Of a stretch of 64,000 nt of DNA, positions 45,463 through 57,900 are shown one piece after another (within the stretch, counting starts at the first letter, position 1; each line of letters begins with the position of its first letter). The position numbers were made by a program, and so were the translations under genes. The DNA comes from Ilyonectria destructans (taxonomy: Eukaryota > Ascomycota > Sordariomycetes > Hypocreales > Nectriaceae). The stretch covers positions 1,674,001-1,738,000 of the forward strand of contig JAHEWK010000009.1 of assembly GCA_020740775.1 (NCBI GenBank), in the 5' to 3' direction. Below the pieces are notes generated by a model. That model was not told the origin of the DNA. It worked only from the letters and a program-made list of their open reading frames with translations, and did not search any database.

Positions 45463-46735
45463 ATGAGCCATCTGATTGTCTTGGCACTGACCGTGGCGAC
45501 TGCTCCACTAGCCGCGCTTGCTCAACAGTTTAGGCTCTTCAAGTATCCTTATGACCAGATGGAAGTGAGCGGTGGTTGTCTGGAGGTGTTGAATACCACC
45601 GTCAATTGCTCAGATCACCTTTCCTCGAACGCCCCCGACCCGTAAGTGCTTTCTATTATTGGTAGCTAGTTTTAGGAATTTTGACCTCACGGAAACCCCT
45701 AGTGATTTGCTCTTTGACACTTTAGACGAAGAGATACTGGATTCGTTATGCCTTAAGAGCTGTCGTCAAAGCCTGGTTGATCTGCAATTTAAGATCCGGT
45801 TAGCCTGTGAGAATGATAAACGGCCATTCATCTACAAACATATCGAATTCCCGCGTAAGCAATATCGTGCCAGTCTTTTATTCATAGAAATTAACTAGGC
45901 AAAAGCAACCTATAGAGCAGACCTTTTACTCCTCTCATATGACACATATTGCTACAAAGACAAGTAAGTGGGCCATTCTGGATGTGGCGATTTTGGGAAC
46001 ATGAAATAATCTAACTAACTATTCTAGAGATACTGGAAGGTTGTGCGACTTGCAACTAGCAGAATGGAGAACCTCCCCTCCCGAAACACCCATTGAGTGC
46101 AATGATTGCTTACTCGGGCCTTGGAAGCTGCAACTAGAGGCACCTATAGGCTATCAGGAAGATGATGCCTCTGATTTCTCTACATCAACATCAAGTTGCG
46201 GAGTAACCGGGTACGAATACTCAAAGCCCACCCAATACGCAACAACGAACACAAAGCGCCTAAGCATGGAATGGAAGCAGTTCCTTCGGCCTACGCCCAC
46301 ACCTTGCCTATCACCATACATCATCAAGGAAGATGACGACTGTGAAAGCATTGCGAGAGAGAACAGCGTATCGACTCATAAACTGAAAGAGGAGAACTAC
46401 CTCGATCTTTGGTGTCACAAGCTTCCCGGCCCCGGAACTTCAATCTGCTTGCCTCCGAAATGTAAGACCCATGAGGTTGAGTATGGAGACACATGCACGG
46501 GATTAAGCGACCAATATGGAGTTTCTTCGCAACAACTTGTATCCTGGAACCCCATATTCGATGAGAAGTGCAGCACTATCAAGCGTTGGAGTGGAACGTC
46601 GATTTGCGTCGGGTATATCGCCCCCTCCATTTAATGGCCCAGAGATTCTCTGAGCCCTGCTGACAAAATTATAGGCCGCCCAATGGTTTCGTCGAAAACA
46701 TGGACGTGGATGAGGCTAGAGTCAAAGCGCAATGA
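45463..46735 (+). CDS. Secreted LysM-domain protein
   Basis: Exons 45463-45641, 45703-45854, 45906-45963, 46028-46612 and 46675-46735 join to 344 aa. The signal peptide is M-S-H-L-I-V-L-A-L-T-V-A-T-A-P-L-A-A-L-A. The middle has the family's T-Y-R-A-D-L-L-L-L-S-Y-D-T-Y-C stretch. Two LysM modules follow, I-I-K-E-D-D-D-C-E-S-I-A-R-E-N and V-E-Y-G-D-T-C-T-G-L-S, ending C-V-G-P-P-N-G-F-V-E-N. The last intron was chosen because splicing creates this conserved G-P-P-N-G end. Intron 2 needs the acceptor AAAG, since the nearer TAG leads to a stop. It probably binds chitin outside the cell, as the LysM protein at 2.9 kb does. Confidence 0.8.
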
Positions 46736-47487
46736 GGGCTACTAGCCTCCAATAGCAGCGGCGATACCAGAAATGCAAGCACGCCTCTATCGCCGGATGA
46801 AGGGCGCTAAGAAGTATTGCCTAGTGCCGTACTATGCATCCTAGTTTAGCAGGGACAGCCCACTAATACAACACTATTCTCGTTAATACTTGCTGGAAAT
46901 CATCGACCTCTGAGTCATTACCGCAACCGTGTTGATCTGGTTCAATCGTATCCATAACTTAAGTGGACGAGAGTTAAAGGTCGTTAGAGACAATGCCTTA
47001 ACGTAAAGAATCCTAATGAAAGCTTCCGTTATCACCGCGTTGCTCTCACAATTACACTTAGCACGCAAGGAAAGGAGGCAAGACAAAAGTGCCTCTCGAT
47101 TCAAAGAAGTGAGAAGTCGTATCTTACCAAACCCTGGGTAGCGTTGCCACTCTAAGTACGGGTGAGGCTAGAAGACCAGCTGTACTAAATCTCGGAGGGC
47201 CTGTCATGTATACGTCAGCCTTATATTTTTTCTCTTTAATAATGGCCTCATGTGACCAGAGGCTACTAGGGTCGTGGGTTGAGGCCAAACATGGTGCCGG
47301 AAGATCCGAGCGCAGAGGGGAAGGTAGAGGTGTGGGGAAGGCTCTGGTGTCCTCTAGTTCAGACCGAGACGAGCAATGCATCTTACAACACGAATAAACT
47401 ACAAAGGGTTTAGTATCGCCAGACCACTAAGCTCACAGGAAAGGTTATTGACAAATATTGATCATGAGGCAAAAACATATATATTAT
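46736..47487. other. Intergenic, no supported gene
   Basis: Short frames only. Confidence 0.5.
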
Positions 47488-48285
47488 TTATGGTTCGGAC
47501 GACATTACATCGACGGTTGGCCAGACCTTTGGTGGTCGGCTGTAATCGTTATCGGCTAGTTCCTGGTACGATAGCCTATTATAAATGCTGGTAATACTTG
47601 CGACATCTGTATACATCCAGCCAGTGTCTTCCCTAGTGCAGCCCTCGACAGAGGAGAACCCTCCTCGACCCCGGCCCCTGGGTTTGCAATCTTTGTCTAA
47701 TATAGCACAAACGACGACTTTGAGGCGGTCCTTACCACCTGCTTCCGCCCAAGATTGATATTGATCAACAGTATCAAGACACTTCTGATCAATATAAATG
47801 CAATAGTGAAATCTAGGAGCATCTTCGACTGTCGGGGCGTCAACGCCTGGCCCATCCCTCTCCACACTCCGCCCAGCAGACCACTCGGAAAATCGCTCTA
47901 TTATGTCTTGCTTAGAGGCTTCATCGAGGTTTTCTCGATCCTCAATGACAGTCCAATCAAGATACTTCCAGAGCAAGGTGTAAAGTCCATCGAATTCGAG
48001 CTCATCTTGCATCGTTGCTTTCAGAAACTCGAGGTAACTCTCCCATTGATTGTTGTTGGCGTACGCGCAGCGATAAATCACGAACCCCCAGTGCTGAAAG
48101 CCGGTTTCTTGCATGTCCTGAATGGCGGCTGAAAGAGGTTGGCCCTTGAGCATTGCTTGATTGACTTGAGGAATGCTCTGGAGCGTGGGCTCAACCCCGA
48201 GAGGATGGTTCTGGATGCTCATGATGACATCCGGAATGATGCGGGGATAATTGACCTGCCACGACGGACGAGGAACGGGGCGCAT
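47488..48285 (-). CDS. Conserved-looking hypothetical protein
   Basis: Single exon of 265 aa starting M-R-P-V-P-R-P-S-W. Composition and even codon structure look like a real protein. Notable stretches are G-F-V-I-Y-R-C-A-Y, W-E-S-Y-L-E-F-L, H-Y-C-I-Y-I-D-Q-K-C-L-D and G-W-M-Y-T-D-V-A-S-I-T-S-I-Y-N-R-L, the last typical of a fungus-specific family of unknown function. No signal peptide, membrane helix or catalytic motif is visible. It ends in P-P-K-V-W-P-T. No function is proposed. Confidence 0.7.
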   Translation of the reverse strand: MRPVPRPSWQVNYPRIIPDVIMSIQNHPLGVEPTLQSIPQVNQAMLKGQPLSAAIQDMQETGFQHWGFVIYRCAYANNNQWESYLEFLKATMQDELEFDGLYTLLWKYLDWTVIEDRENLDEASKQDIIERFSEWSAGRSVERDGPGVDAPTVEDAPRFHYCIYIDQKCLDTVDQYQSWAEAGGKDRLKVVVCAILDKDCKPRGRGRGGFSSVEGCTREDTGWMYTDVASITSIYNRLSYQELADNDYSRPPKVWPTVDVMSSEP

Positions 48286-49876
48286 TTTGATTCAAGGAAG
48301 CCGAAGCTCAAAGGAAGAAAGAGAGAAGAAAGACAGGAAATAACGATAGTGCAGGTCAAGCACATGCGAATGTGGAAGCTGCAGGACTCTTGCGGTTGAA
48401 TGCAGTGGTGGTTGTCATGTGTAAAGAACAGAACCTGGGCGCGGTGCCATGGACAGGATTAAATAATAGTCAGACGACTCACCAAGGTGGAAAGTTTAAT
48501 AAACTACATAAATCTTTTTATTTTGTTGTTGGGTGCAGGCTGAAATTCTGCCTTTTACCTTCAGTGGCAATTTTGCGCCACAATTCGATAAATGCAAAAG
48601 CTAATTTAAATGTTCATACAGGTGGAACTTGTCCATACATCACAGTCCTCTTATTACGCAGTTGTGGGCAGAGCCAAGACTTATCTGTTTCAGCACGTTG
48701 GGTGCTAAGTTCGGGGCTCACTAGGAATAATTATCACTGAAGCAACCCTTTTTCTGATAATGGAATCACGTTAGCTAGTTTAGTCGGCCAGGGCCGCCCG
48801 TATCTCGGCGACAGGTATTTTACGGCAGTTCTTGATACTTACACCTCTAAGAAGAGGAAACTGATATAGTACTTGCGGATCTGAGTGAGAGCGAAAGCAT
48901 TGCTCCTCAATTCGAAACTTTTGAGTCACTTGTTTTTCAGGGGAGTGTTGGCCAATGTAGAGTTTATCATCCAAGATATCTTGATAGAGACCCGGGCAAA
49001 TAAATCAAGGTTGTGATTGCAGCTTCTGTGCTGCGTAATTGAGTTATCATATGAGCCCGGCTCCCCAGTTTCAACATATGGGCTTGCCGACCGAGCCAGT
49101 TTATAGCCAGGCCTGTAACTAACTGTAAAATGGTTCAGCTTTCTTGCACATATCTTCTAGTATTAGCTCACAGAGCGACGGCTTAAAGAAGACTCAGTCA
49201 TGATTTTCTATACCAAGGTTTTACTAGGTGATATCAAAAACTAATATCTATACGAAAGGGCACCACGCACTGCGTAAGCAGCTAATCGTTGTACTCAACA
49301 AGAATCAGTGGGGTGCACTTGACAGCTAGACATATGATGTAAGGTGTGAAAATGTCCAGGGTTTAACTCTTCTTCGTTTACTCAATGATGGACAAGATCC
49401 AAAGCAGGTCGCTGCACAGGAGCCGCCGACATGGACCAAGTTCAATGGAATACCGCTGATAGAGCTTATACGTCCCAGAGCAACTAGATTAATACTTTTT
49501 TCAATTGGTTCGCACCAAGGAAGCCCATCCCAGGTGTAAACTGTCACTGGCCGGAGTCGGAGTGCATCTTGAGGACTCGTGATACTCGCCCTGACGAGAG
49601 AAGCGAGAGGGCATCGTCTGGCTGTTTCTACGTGCTACTAGATATAATAATACACGATGACATAGAGATACAATGCCGTTGAAAGATACGAAGCATTCGT
49701 CCGCCGGCCAAAAGTTGCCGCTATCTCACGAAGGTAAACAAGCTCCAAAACCCCCCGAAATCACAACTATGACGTAGCCAATTTTTGTTCTGAATCATCC
49801 GGCTTCCTCCCATATACAATAGTACTGTAGAAATATCAAGTCAGCTATCATGTCGCAGTTGATGTTCATGGAAACC
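48286..49876. other. Intergenic, no supported gene
   Basis: About 1.6 kb with only short frames. Confidence 0.5.
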
Positions 49877-50881
49877 TCACATCTGGAACCAGTGGTAGTT
49901 TGAGATTTTCCTGCTCTCGTTTCGCATCTTGGCTTGGAGCAGCATGGCCTCTTCTGTCTGCCAGCCTAACACCTGGGTCAAAAGAAACGTATTCAAACCC
50001 TCAAGGCTCTCGTCAAACGCAAGCTGCAAGAGTAACCCGGCTTGTTGAAGGCTAGGGTCTTTTGGCCACCCATGGAGTGGGGCCTTGATTTTCTTCTCAA
50101 CAATGTCGACAAACCCTGCCGCTTCCATGTGCTCCTTCATCGTATTGCCTTCGCAAATTCGGAATGTCCGACCGGTCTTGTCTCCGGCTTCGTATACAAG
50201 ACTTGACAGTTCGTTAAAGACATGATCTTCGGGATATTGCACGTGGTCTGACTGAAACCTCACCCCCATCTCGAGGTCCTGGAACCATTTGCCGGGTTTC
50301 AGATGCCGAAAGGCCTTCTTGTACAGCTCGCCCCAGTCGGCAACACTCCCGTACAAGGCGCGGATGTGAATAAAGTCAAAGTGATTTTCAGGCCACGTCC
50401 AATCGAGAAGACAGTCGTCAATCATGAACTTGACATTTGGTGGAACCCAGGCAGGCTGGATGGGGCTCAGATCTGTGCCAATCACTTCTGTCTCTGGGTA
50501 CTGATCCGCGAAATCAATTGCCCAGATACCTGTGCCAGTTCCTACATCCAGCACGCGGTCGGGGCTCTTTTCAAGTGGAGCAAGGAACAGCTTATCGTCC
50601 ATAAGCATCAAGCACGCGTTATGAATCAGATCGAGTCCATCATTCTGCTTTTCATCGTTCGGTGCCCAGTACTCGGCGGTCTTTGTGTTTTGGTACGTGC
50701 GGCCATGCAACTTCCGATAGTCAAAAATACTCTCGGAGAGGGATGTGGTACTTGAAATGAGACTACCCGAGTCGATGGCAGAGTCGCGGTCGTCGTCCTC
50801 GAGGTCGAGATTTGCTTCAATCCGAGGCGATTCAGCGTCAGTTTCCGGTAGTGGGGACGACGTTTCCCGAGTTTGAGCCAT
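49877..50881 (-). CDS. LaeA-like SAM-dependent methyltransferase
   Basis: Single exon of 334 aa from M-A-Q-T-R-E-T-S-S; an upstream in-frame ATG would add 20 residues. A disordered acidic/Ser-rich N-terminus precedes the class I methyltransferase fold. Motif I is V-L-D-V-G-T-G-T-G-I-W-A-I-D-F-A, followed by V-I-G-T-D-L-S-P-I-Q-P and the W-V-P-P-N-V-K-F stretch that typifies LaeA-type and trans-aconitate-like fungal methyltransferases. H-I-R-A-L-Y-G-S-V and L-K-P-G-K-W-F are further family marks. Substrate is unknown; relatives modify small molecules or regulate secondary metabolism. Intact. Confidence 0.88.
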   Translation of the reverse strand: MAQTRETSSPLPETDAESPRIEANLDLEDDDRDSAIDSGSLISSTTSLSESIFDYRKLHGRTYQNTKTAEYWAPNDEKQNDGLDLIHNACLMLMDDKLFLAPLEKSPDRVLDVGTGTGIWAIDFADQYPETEVIGTDLSPIQPAWVPPNVKFMIDDCLLDWTWPENHFDFIHIRALYGSVADWGELYKKAFRHLKPGKWFQDLEMGVRFQSDHVQYPEDHVFNELSSLVYEAGDKTGRTFRICEGNTMKEHMEAAGFVDIVEKKIKAPLHGWPKDPSLQQAGLLLQLAFDESLEGLNTFLLTQVLGWQTEEAMLLQAKMRNESRKISNYHWFQM

Positions 50882-51982
50882 TTTTGCGTGAGGTGTGTTT
50901 ACAGAACATGCGGAAGTCGACCAACAGACGGACACGAACAACCTGCATACTTGTAGACTTTTGCAGCGTCGCAGTTGGTGGGCCGATGGATGTCCTTGGC
51001 GACAGCAAGACCCTTGCCGACATCTCGTAAGTTGACCAGATGTAGGGTTTATCGCGTGATAGAATGCATCTCAATGCATGAAAACCCCTGCCCGCGTAAC
51101 GATCCCGACCCCTGAGCCGGTCTCCCACTCCCGCTTGTAACGGCGAGTGAACGGGTATATCGGTCGTGTTGGCTCGTTTGCAGTGGAACGGCATTAGTGG
51201 TGTGTCATGTTCCCTCGTTTCTCGCCCAAATCCGCGCCCGTCACTCTCAAAGTTCGGGGAATAATATTGCAGTTTAAATGCAAGATGAAGGCTTGAATCG
51301 TCCTTTCGCATGACCTCACAAATTTGCAACCAACAAGGTGTCTCCATCTGATAACCTTGATGCATCCCGATAGGCGCATCAAATACCCACAGGATTGCCC
51401 TGGTGGCCAGATAGGACCCGAACACTGCCATTCTAACTTCAGTAAACCATGACGTCGAAACAGTTTTTACGGCGTCAAATGAGAATAAAAGATGAATATA
51501 GGGAAGCGGCCGCAAAAGAGATATGGTGACTTCAGCGAAGACGAATTCTCACAACGAATAGTGAATTAGGTGACCGTGTTCTAATTAAAGTACAGAGGAT
51601 TCACTTGTGCCAGTAAGGGGTTACTAGTAGTTCTCATTGATCACAGACCGTCGAATATTGGAGCCGATCCTCGATGCGGCTGGGAACTGATGCAGACTGG
51701 ACGGCGAGAAGCAAGTTCAGTTTAAAACCTTACGAGGCACAATCGTGTTAACATGGCTTCGTCTATCAAACCGGTTCATAGTTGGCGGAATGCGGGATAA
51801 ATTTATAGTAGGTCATGAAAAAGGCAAGACTTCTCAATTATTAAAAATCCAATCACACTCTCTAATATCATACCAGTTCCGTGAGAGTGCATTTAGTTCA
51901 CACTCTACCAGCACAAACAACCGAGAGGGGATGAGGCATTCACACAAGTCTGCTGAGATAAAGACAATTTTATCCCAGCCTT
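50882..51982. other. Intergenic, no supported gene
   Basis: Promoter of the methyltransferase gene and 3' flank of the Rieske oxygenase gene. No coding signal. Confidence 0.5.
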
Positions 51983-53347
51983 CTACCACTCAATCTTGCT
52001 GCCTTCGGTGCTACACAGACCCTCACAAAATGCAATCTCCTCTTGTAACCCATTGTCATTCGACGGAGTTCTTCTCGTCGGCCAAATCTCTCCACCTACT
52101 TTCTGCTCTTGTGCGCGGTGCTCCATGACAGTCTCCTTCACCCGTTTCTGAAAATACAACACACCCTTCTCGTTGGATGAATGAAGGTTCCCGCTCACAT
52201 AGGTGCCGGCATTGAGGTTCTTTTGGGCTGCGTTACACAAGCCCTTGTCCTCAGATTCAACTTGTTTGAAGAATTCATCAACCACCTCGAACTCTTCGTT
52301 GGTTGCATCTTTGTGGCGGTAAACTTCGTACTGCATTGATGTCGTGGTTGGAGAGGTTGGGACCACTCTCATTAGGTAAAAGTACTTTGTGCTGTTGTGG
52401 AGAAGACGTCAATCGTATAGTTCATGCACGTGCTAGGTACACCTCCAGTTACTTACGTCATGGTGACCGATGCATTTGGGAACAAAAAAGTCGGTGCCGC
52501 GTTAAGACCGGATTCGTGGCCGGGTTTGTCCTTGACAAAGTGCTGAATCTGTCCTCCTGTAACCTCGACGTTATAATCCTTCAGATCGGAGGTTGCAGCG
52601 ATTCCGGGATGCGCAACACTGCAGTGGTAGCACTAGACTTGGTCAGAGAATGTTTCCATATATGCCAAGTAATGTACCTCATTATAGTTGTCAACCAATG
52701 TTTTCCAGTTGTAATCTCCAGCCATGTCCCAAGCATGGTCGAAAGAGAACTCGTCCATGTTGAATTGGCCTAGCCGTTGTTGTTTGTCGGACCCTTCAAA
52801 GTCAACACCCCAGGGAATTGATGGTTTGTCTGCTGCTTCGAGATTGACCCAAACAAAGCCTCGCGCATCTACGTGGGTGTGAACTTTGAACAATGCGTTA
52901 CTTTCTTTATCGAAAGAGGGCATCGTTTCGAAACGAGGGGCCTTTGCGAGCTTCCCACTTAGACCGTATGACCACCCTGTATCATGATGAGCATCAATTA
53001 ACCGGGTGACTGAGATCGATAGAAGACATACCGTGATATTTACAGGCCAGGATGCTAACGTTTCCTTTCTCTTCAGTGACTATGGGGAATGCCCTGTGGC
53101 GACAAATGTTGTGGAATCCATTTAAATTACCTTGTCGATCAAGGCAGAGGAAAAACGAGAACCCGGCTTCGTCGTAGCGCACGTAGTCGCCAGGTTTGGT
53201 GAATCGTGAGCGATGTGTGATCAGGAGCCATCTCTTGGAGAATATGGCCCGTCGCTCGAGCTCATACATTGCAGGTTCTCTGTACCAGGATGAAGGGAGG
53301 GCGCGAGGAACCTCCTCTGTCGCAGTCTGAGAAAACAATCGAAACAT
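51983..53347 (-). CDS. Rieske [2Fe-2S] non-haem iron oxygenase (choline monooxygenase-like)
   Basis: Exons 53032-53347, 52678-52976, 52457-52632 and 51983-52391 join in frame to 399 aa. The N-terminal Rieske cluster ligands are C-R-H and, about 17 residues on, C-K-Y-H-G-W-S-Y-G. The catalytic iron-site stretch [14 protein letters not shown] is formed exactly across the second splice junction. Family members hydroxylate or demethylate quaternary amines, betaines or aromatic acids with electrons from a separate reductase, which is not encoded nearby. The neighbouring flavin amine oxidase and cupin suggest one pathway for an amine substrate. Intact. Confidence 0.88.
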
Positions 53348-54356
53348 GGTGAAAGCCGCTGCTGGAAAACAGTTAGGGATGGGTTCGCAGTTGTTTGCTT
53401 GGGTAGCAACACGGCAATGCGCGTGGCTAATTATATAGTAGGCGGCGTGCTAAGCAGGTGTCCATTAGACACCGCATCGCCATCCAAATGCCGGGCGTGT
53501 TGTAGGATGGTATCTCGCACTATTCTGCCTTTTCTGGTTTAGCGAGTGTTGGGCGCCCTTAGAACGCGAGTCGGCATCGCATCAGCACTGACGTCACATC
53601 TCTATCCTTATTACTAGATATCTGCCAACAGGGTCAGCCACCGGGTGTCAGTAGGCTTGCAAGTCTATGGGCAACCCATGAGGGCGGATACAGAAGTCTG
53701 TCATCAGCAGGGCAGATACAAAACGGGATATAGCCCACTAAGCCTAGTTTAGTATTAGCATCCGGCTCCGTAAACTCCAAGTCTATCTCATGCAACATCT
53801 GGCCGCCGTCGCGTCGTATCCGGTCAATTAAGTCACTCTTTTTATCAACCAACTTGCAGCTACCCCGCGGTATCTGTGGGCTTAAGCAGACAAAGTTAGG
53901 GGAGCCCCTAGACCTTAAGCGGGTAATGTCAGTCACTGGCATGCGGCAGATATCATTAGCTTCTGTCTAGTTGGCTGACACACGACTGATGAAATTGAGC
54001 TTTCCTCAAATTGGGGAAATAATTACATTGTGAAAGACCTAAAGTTTAGTGACATTGTTAGTTAAACGGCAATGTGGAGATGAAATCTCAACTTCGCAGA
54101 GGTGTCGGTTTGATGGCGGGAAGTAGCTGCGTCAATAGCACACGATGTCAGCGGCATGATCGAGACCTTCAGCGACAACTGCTACAATCAGAATTAATTT
54201 CACTATCATAAAAATTGCACGACTATTTGACTTCCATGAAGTGAAATGTATTCCGAACAGGCTAACAGGGCTATAGGCTAAGTTATCTACCAGGTCGCAC
54301 TCCGGGGCGGCAGGGTGTTTAATGTACAAGGACGGCGAGAGGATAACTCATTGCAC
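53348..54356. other. Intergenic with a possible small element
   Basis: A GATATCTGCC-type sequence near 53618 recurs inverted near 53947 (GGCAGATATC), bracketing a 102-codon minus-strand frame (53634-53942) without known domain. This may be a small mobile element or chance. Nothing else is seen. Confidence 0.35.
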
Positions 54357-56362
<2,006 letters not shown>

Positions 56363-56771
56363 ATGCCTTTCGTTTTCAAACTTCAAGCCGGGGCTGCGAA
56401 GCCACCGCCAATGGATGACAGCGGGAATGCTTTTGGAGGTGGTGAGTTGGCTTCGATTTGGCAAACCCAAGTCCAAACAGCCACTAACTCAATCAACGCT
56501 ACACGTCGTCTCAACAAGCGACACAGGTGCCAAAACACCCATATCCGCTGGCTTCTTCCGCATCGAAAAGGGGAAGCCATGTGTATTTATGTATGAATTC
56601 GACGAAGCAAAGTTCTTCGCCGAAGGGGAGTGCGTCGTCGAAGACGAAACTGGAAGGAAGGTGACGGTGAGAGCAGGCGATGTGATGCTGTTTGTCAAAG
56701 GATCAACAATTTCTTTCTCAACTGAAACCTATGCTCTGGCTTTCTATTGCGATCAGAGGGCGAAGCTGTGA
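56363..56771 (+). CDS. Small cupin protein (EutQ/DUF861-like)
   Basis: Exons 56363-56441 and 56527-56771, with an 85-nt intron (GTGAGT donor, CTAAC branch point, ACACAG acceptor), give 107 aa. The frame has P-I-S-A-G-F-F-R-I-E-K-G, Y-E-F-D-E-A, F-A-E-G-E-C-V-V-E-D-E-T-G-R and V-R-A-G-D-V-M-L-F-V-K-G-S-T-I, which are the two short beta motifs of a cupin resembling the ethanolamine-utilisation EutQ and ureidoglycine-hydrolase-like families. The usual metal histidines are not evident. It is probably a cytosolic accessory or enzyme in the same amine pathway as the divergent amine oxidase. Confidence 0.75.
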
Positions 56772-56862
56772 GTCGCGGTGGCGAAATAGCACAGCTAGAG
56801 GCAGTGTTTACAGGTACTGGGCAATAGATCCTTAAAATGGTTGAATTCAGAGGTCTAGAGGC

Positions 56863-57511
56863 TCAGCCGAGTATGGTCTCAAGCTTCTTCTCGGCCATTA
56901 TATCCATCCAATGCACTTGATCCGAAAACACATTATTCTGGTTGCCCATGATACTCCCAGACTTGACTACAATATCCATACGTGACCAAACCTCCTCAAG
57001 CGTGATGGCAACGTGTTTTATCGGACGCAAGCCAATAGACGTGTACAAGTGGAGGACTCGGTTCCGCACAAAACGCCTCCACTGTACCACCTCTTCGTTC
57101 ACCTTCGCCTGAGCAGGAGTTTCTTGAAGTTGATTTGGACTGACTTGCGCCAATGCACTCCCGGCGATCAGGAGAACAAGGTTCTGTGTTGAGATTGTGT
57201 GAGAATCCTCCGGTACCATTTCAAGCGCTCTCAGTATGCCAAAGGCGAGACCCAGTACAAGCTGTGACTGGTTATCCACTTGGTCGTATGCGAAGTCTGC
57301 GGCTAGGTCGAATCGAGCCTCATCTTCGATAATCTCTGGAAAAGCCCGGTACAGCTCCAGCAAAGCGGCAAGTCGATAGCAACGTGCTATTGCATGGAAA
57401 TGTTCAGGGGTCGTTTGTGGGTCACCAATATCCTCGATTAAACTGATGAATGGAATCCGGCATTTTAGTATGTTTTGCTCCACGGTGTGGGCTTCCTCAA
57501 GAAGTTCTGAG
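56863..57511 (-). pseudogene. C-terminal part of a Fungal_trans_2 regulator, separated by a retrotransposon
   Basis: On the minus strand this frame continues the regulator whose N-terminal side lies at 63127-64000. It runs from L-L-E-E-A-H-T-V-E-Q-N, through A-R-C-Y-R-L-A-A-L-L-E-L-Y-R-A-F-P, to the end L-E-E-V-W-S-R-M-D and M-D-I-M-A-E-K-K-L-E-T-I-L-G. The stretches R-Y-R-L-A-A-L-L-E-L-Y and W-x-x-M-D-I-V-like are standard for the Fungal_trans_2 domain C-terminus. The frame is intact up to the target duplication at 57507-57511. Deleting the element and one CTGAG copy restores the reading frame exactly. As it stands the regulator cannot be made full length. Confidence 0.85.
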
Positions 57512-57727
57512 TGTAACGGGTCAGGCCCACTTGGCTGGCGGCTCTGCCGCCAAGCCCGAATTCTTCTCCACAGCGCCATCGAGTTGATTCTCGAATCTTC
57601 TATATTAAAGAAGATATAACGCGTCTTCACGCACCCAGTTTGTATTTAGATTCTTTCCTTTCTTCATCTTGAAAGTAAACAGCATAGGGACTAGTTAGTT
57701 GAATCAACTCACTAGAGGCCTTTCACA
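57512..57727 (+). repeat. Left LTR (216 bp)
   Basis: TG...CA termini and the same sequence as the right LTR. It contains an AT-rich possible TATA region (TCTATATTAAAGAAGATATAAC), a 12-mer complementary to the primer-binding site at 57666-57677, and a small palindrome AGTTGAATCAACT near its end. If transcription starts near 57666, U3 is about 154 nt. Confidence 0.95.
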
Positions 57728-57739
57728 TACTTTCAAGAT
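57728..57739 (+). other. Primer-binding site, complementary to the element's own LTR
   Basis: The sequence TACTTTCAAGAT begins immediately after the left LTR. Its reverse complement ATCTTGAAAGTA occurs exactly inside the LTR at 57666-57677. In Tf1-type elements the 5' end of the transcript folds back onto the primer-binding site and primes reverse transcription without a tRNA. The perfect 12-nt match fits that mode. Confidence 0.7.
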
Positions 57740-57806
57740 CACTTCAGAAATCTGCTGAAGTCCAGAAGTCAACGACTCATCCCGAGTCCAGAAGTCAAAA
57801 AGTCAG

Positions 57807-57855
57807 CCGAAGCACCCGAAGCACCCAAAGCACCCGAAGCACCCGAAGCACCCGG
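57807..57855 (+). repeat. Short tandem repeat in retrotransposon leader
   Basis: About five copies of a 9-bp unit (CGAAGCACC with small variants) lie between the primer-binding site and the gag start. Another nearby duplicate is GTCCAGAAGTCAA at about 57765 and 57786. Role unknown; such leaders may carry packaging or translation signals. Confidence 0.7.
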
Positions 57856-57900
57856 AGTTAAGAAGTTAGAAGCACCAGAAGCCACAAGCGAAGAAGAATA

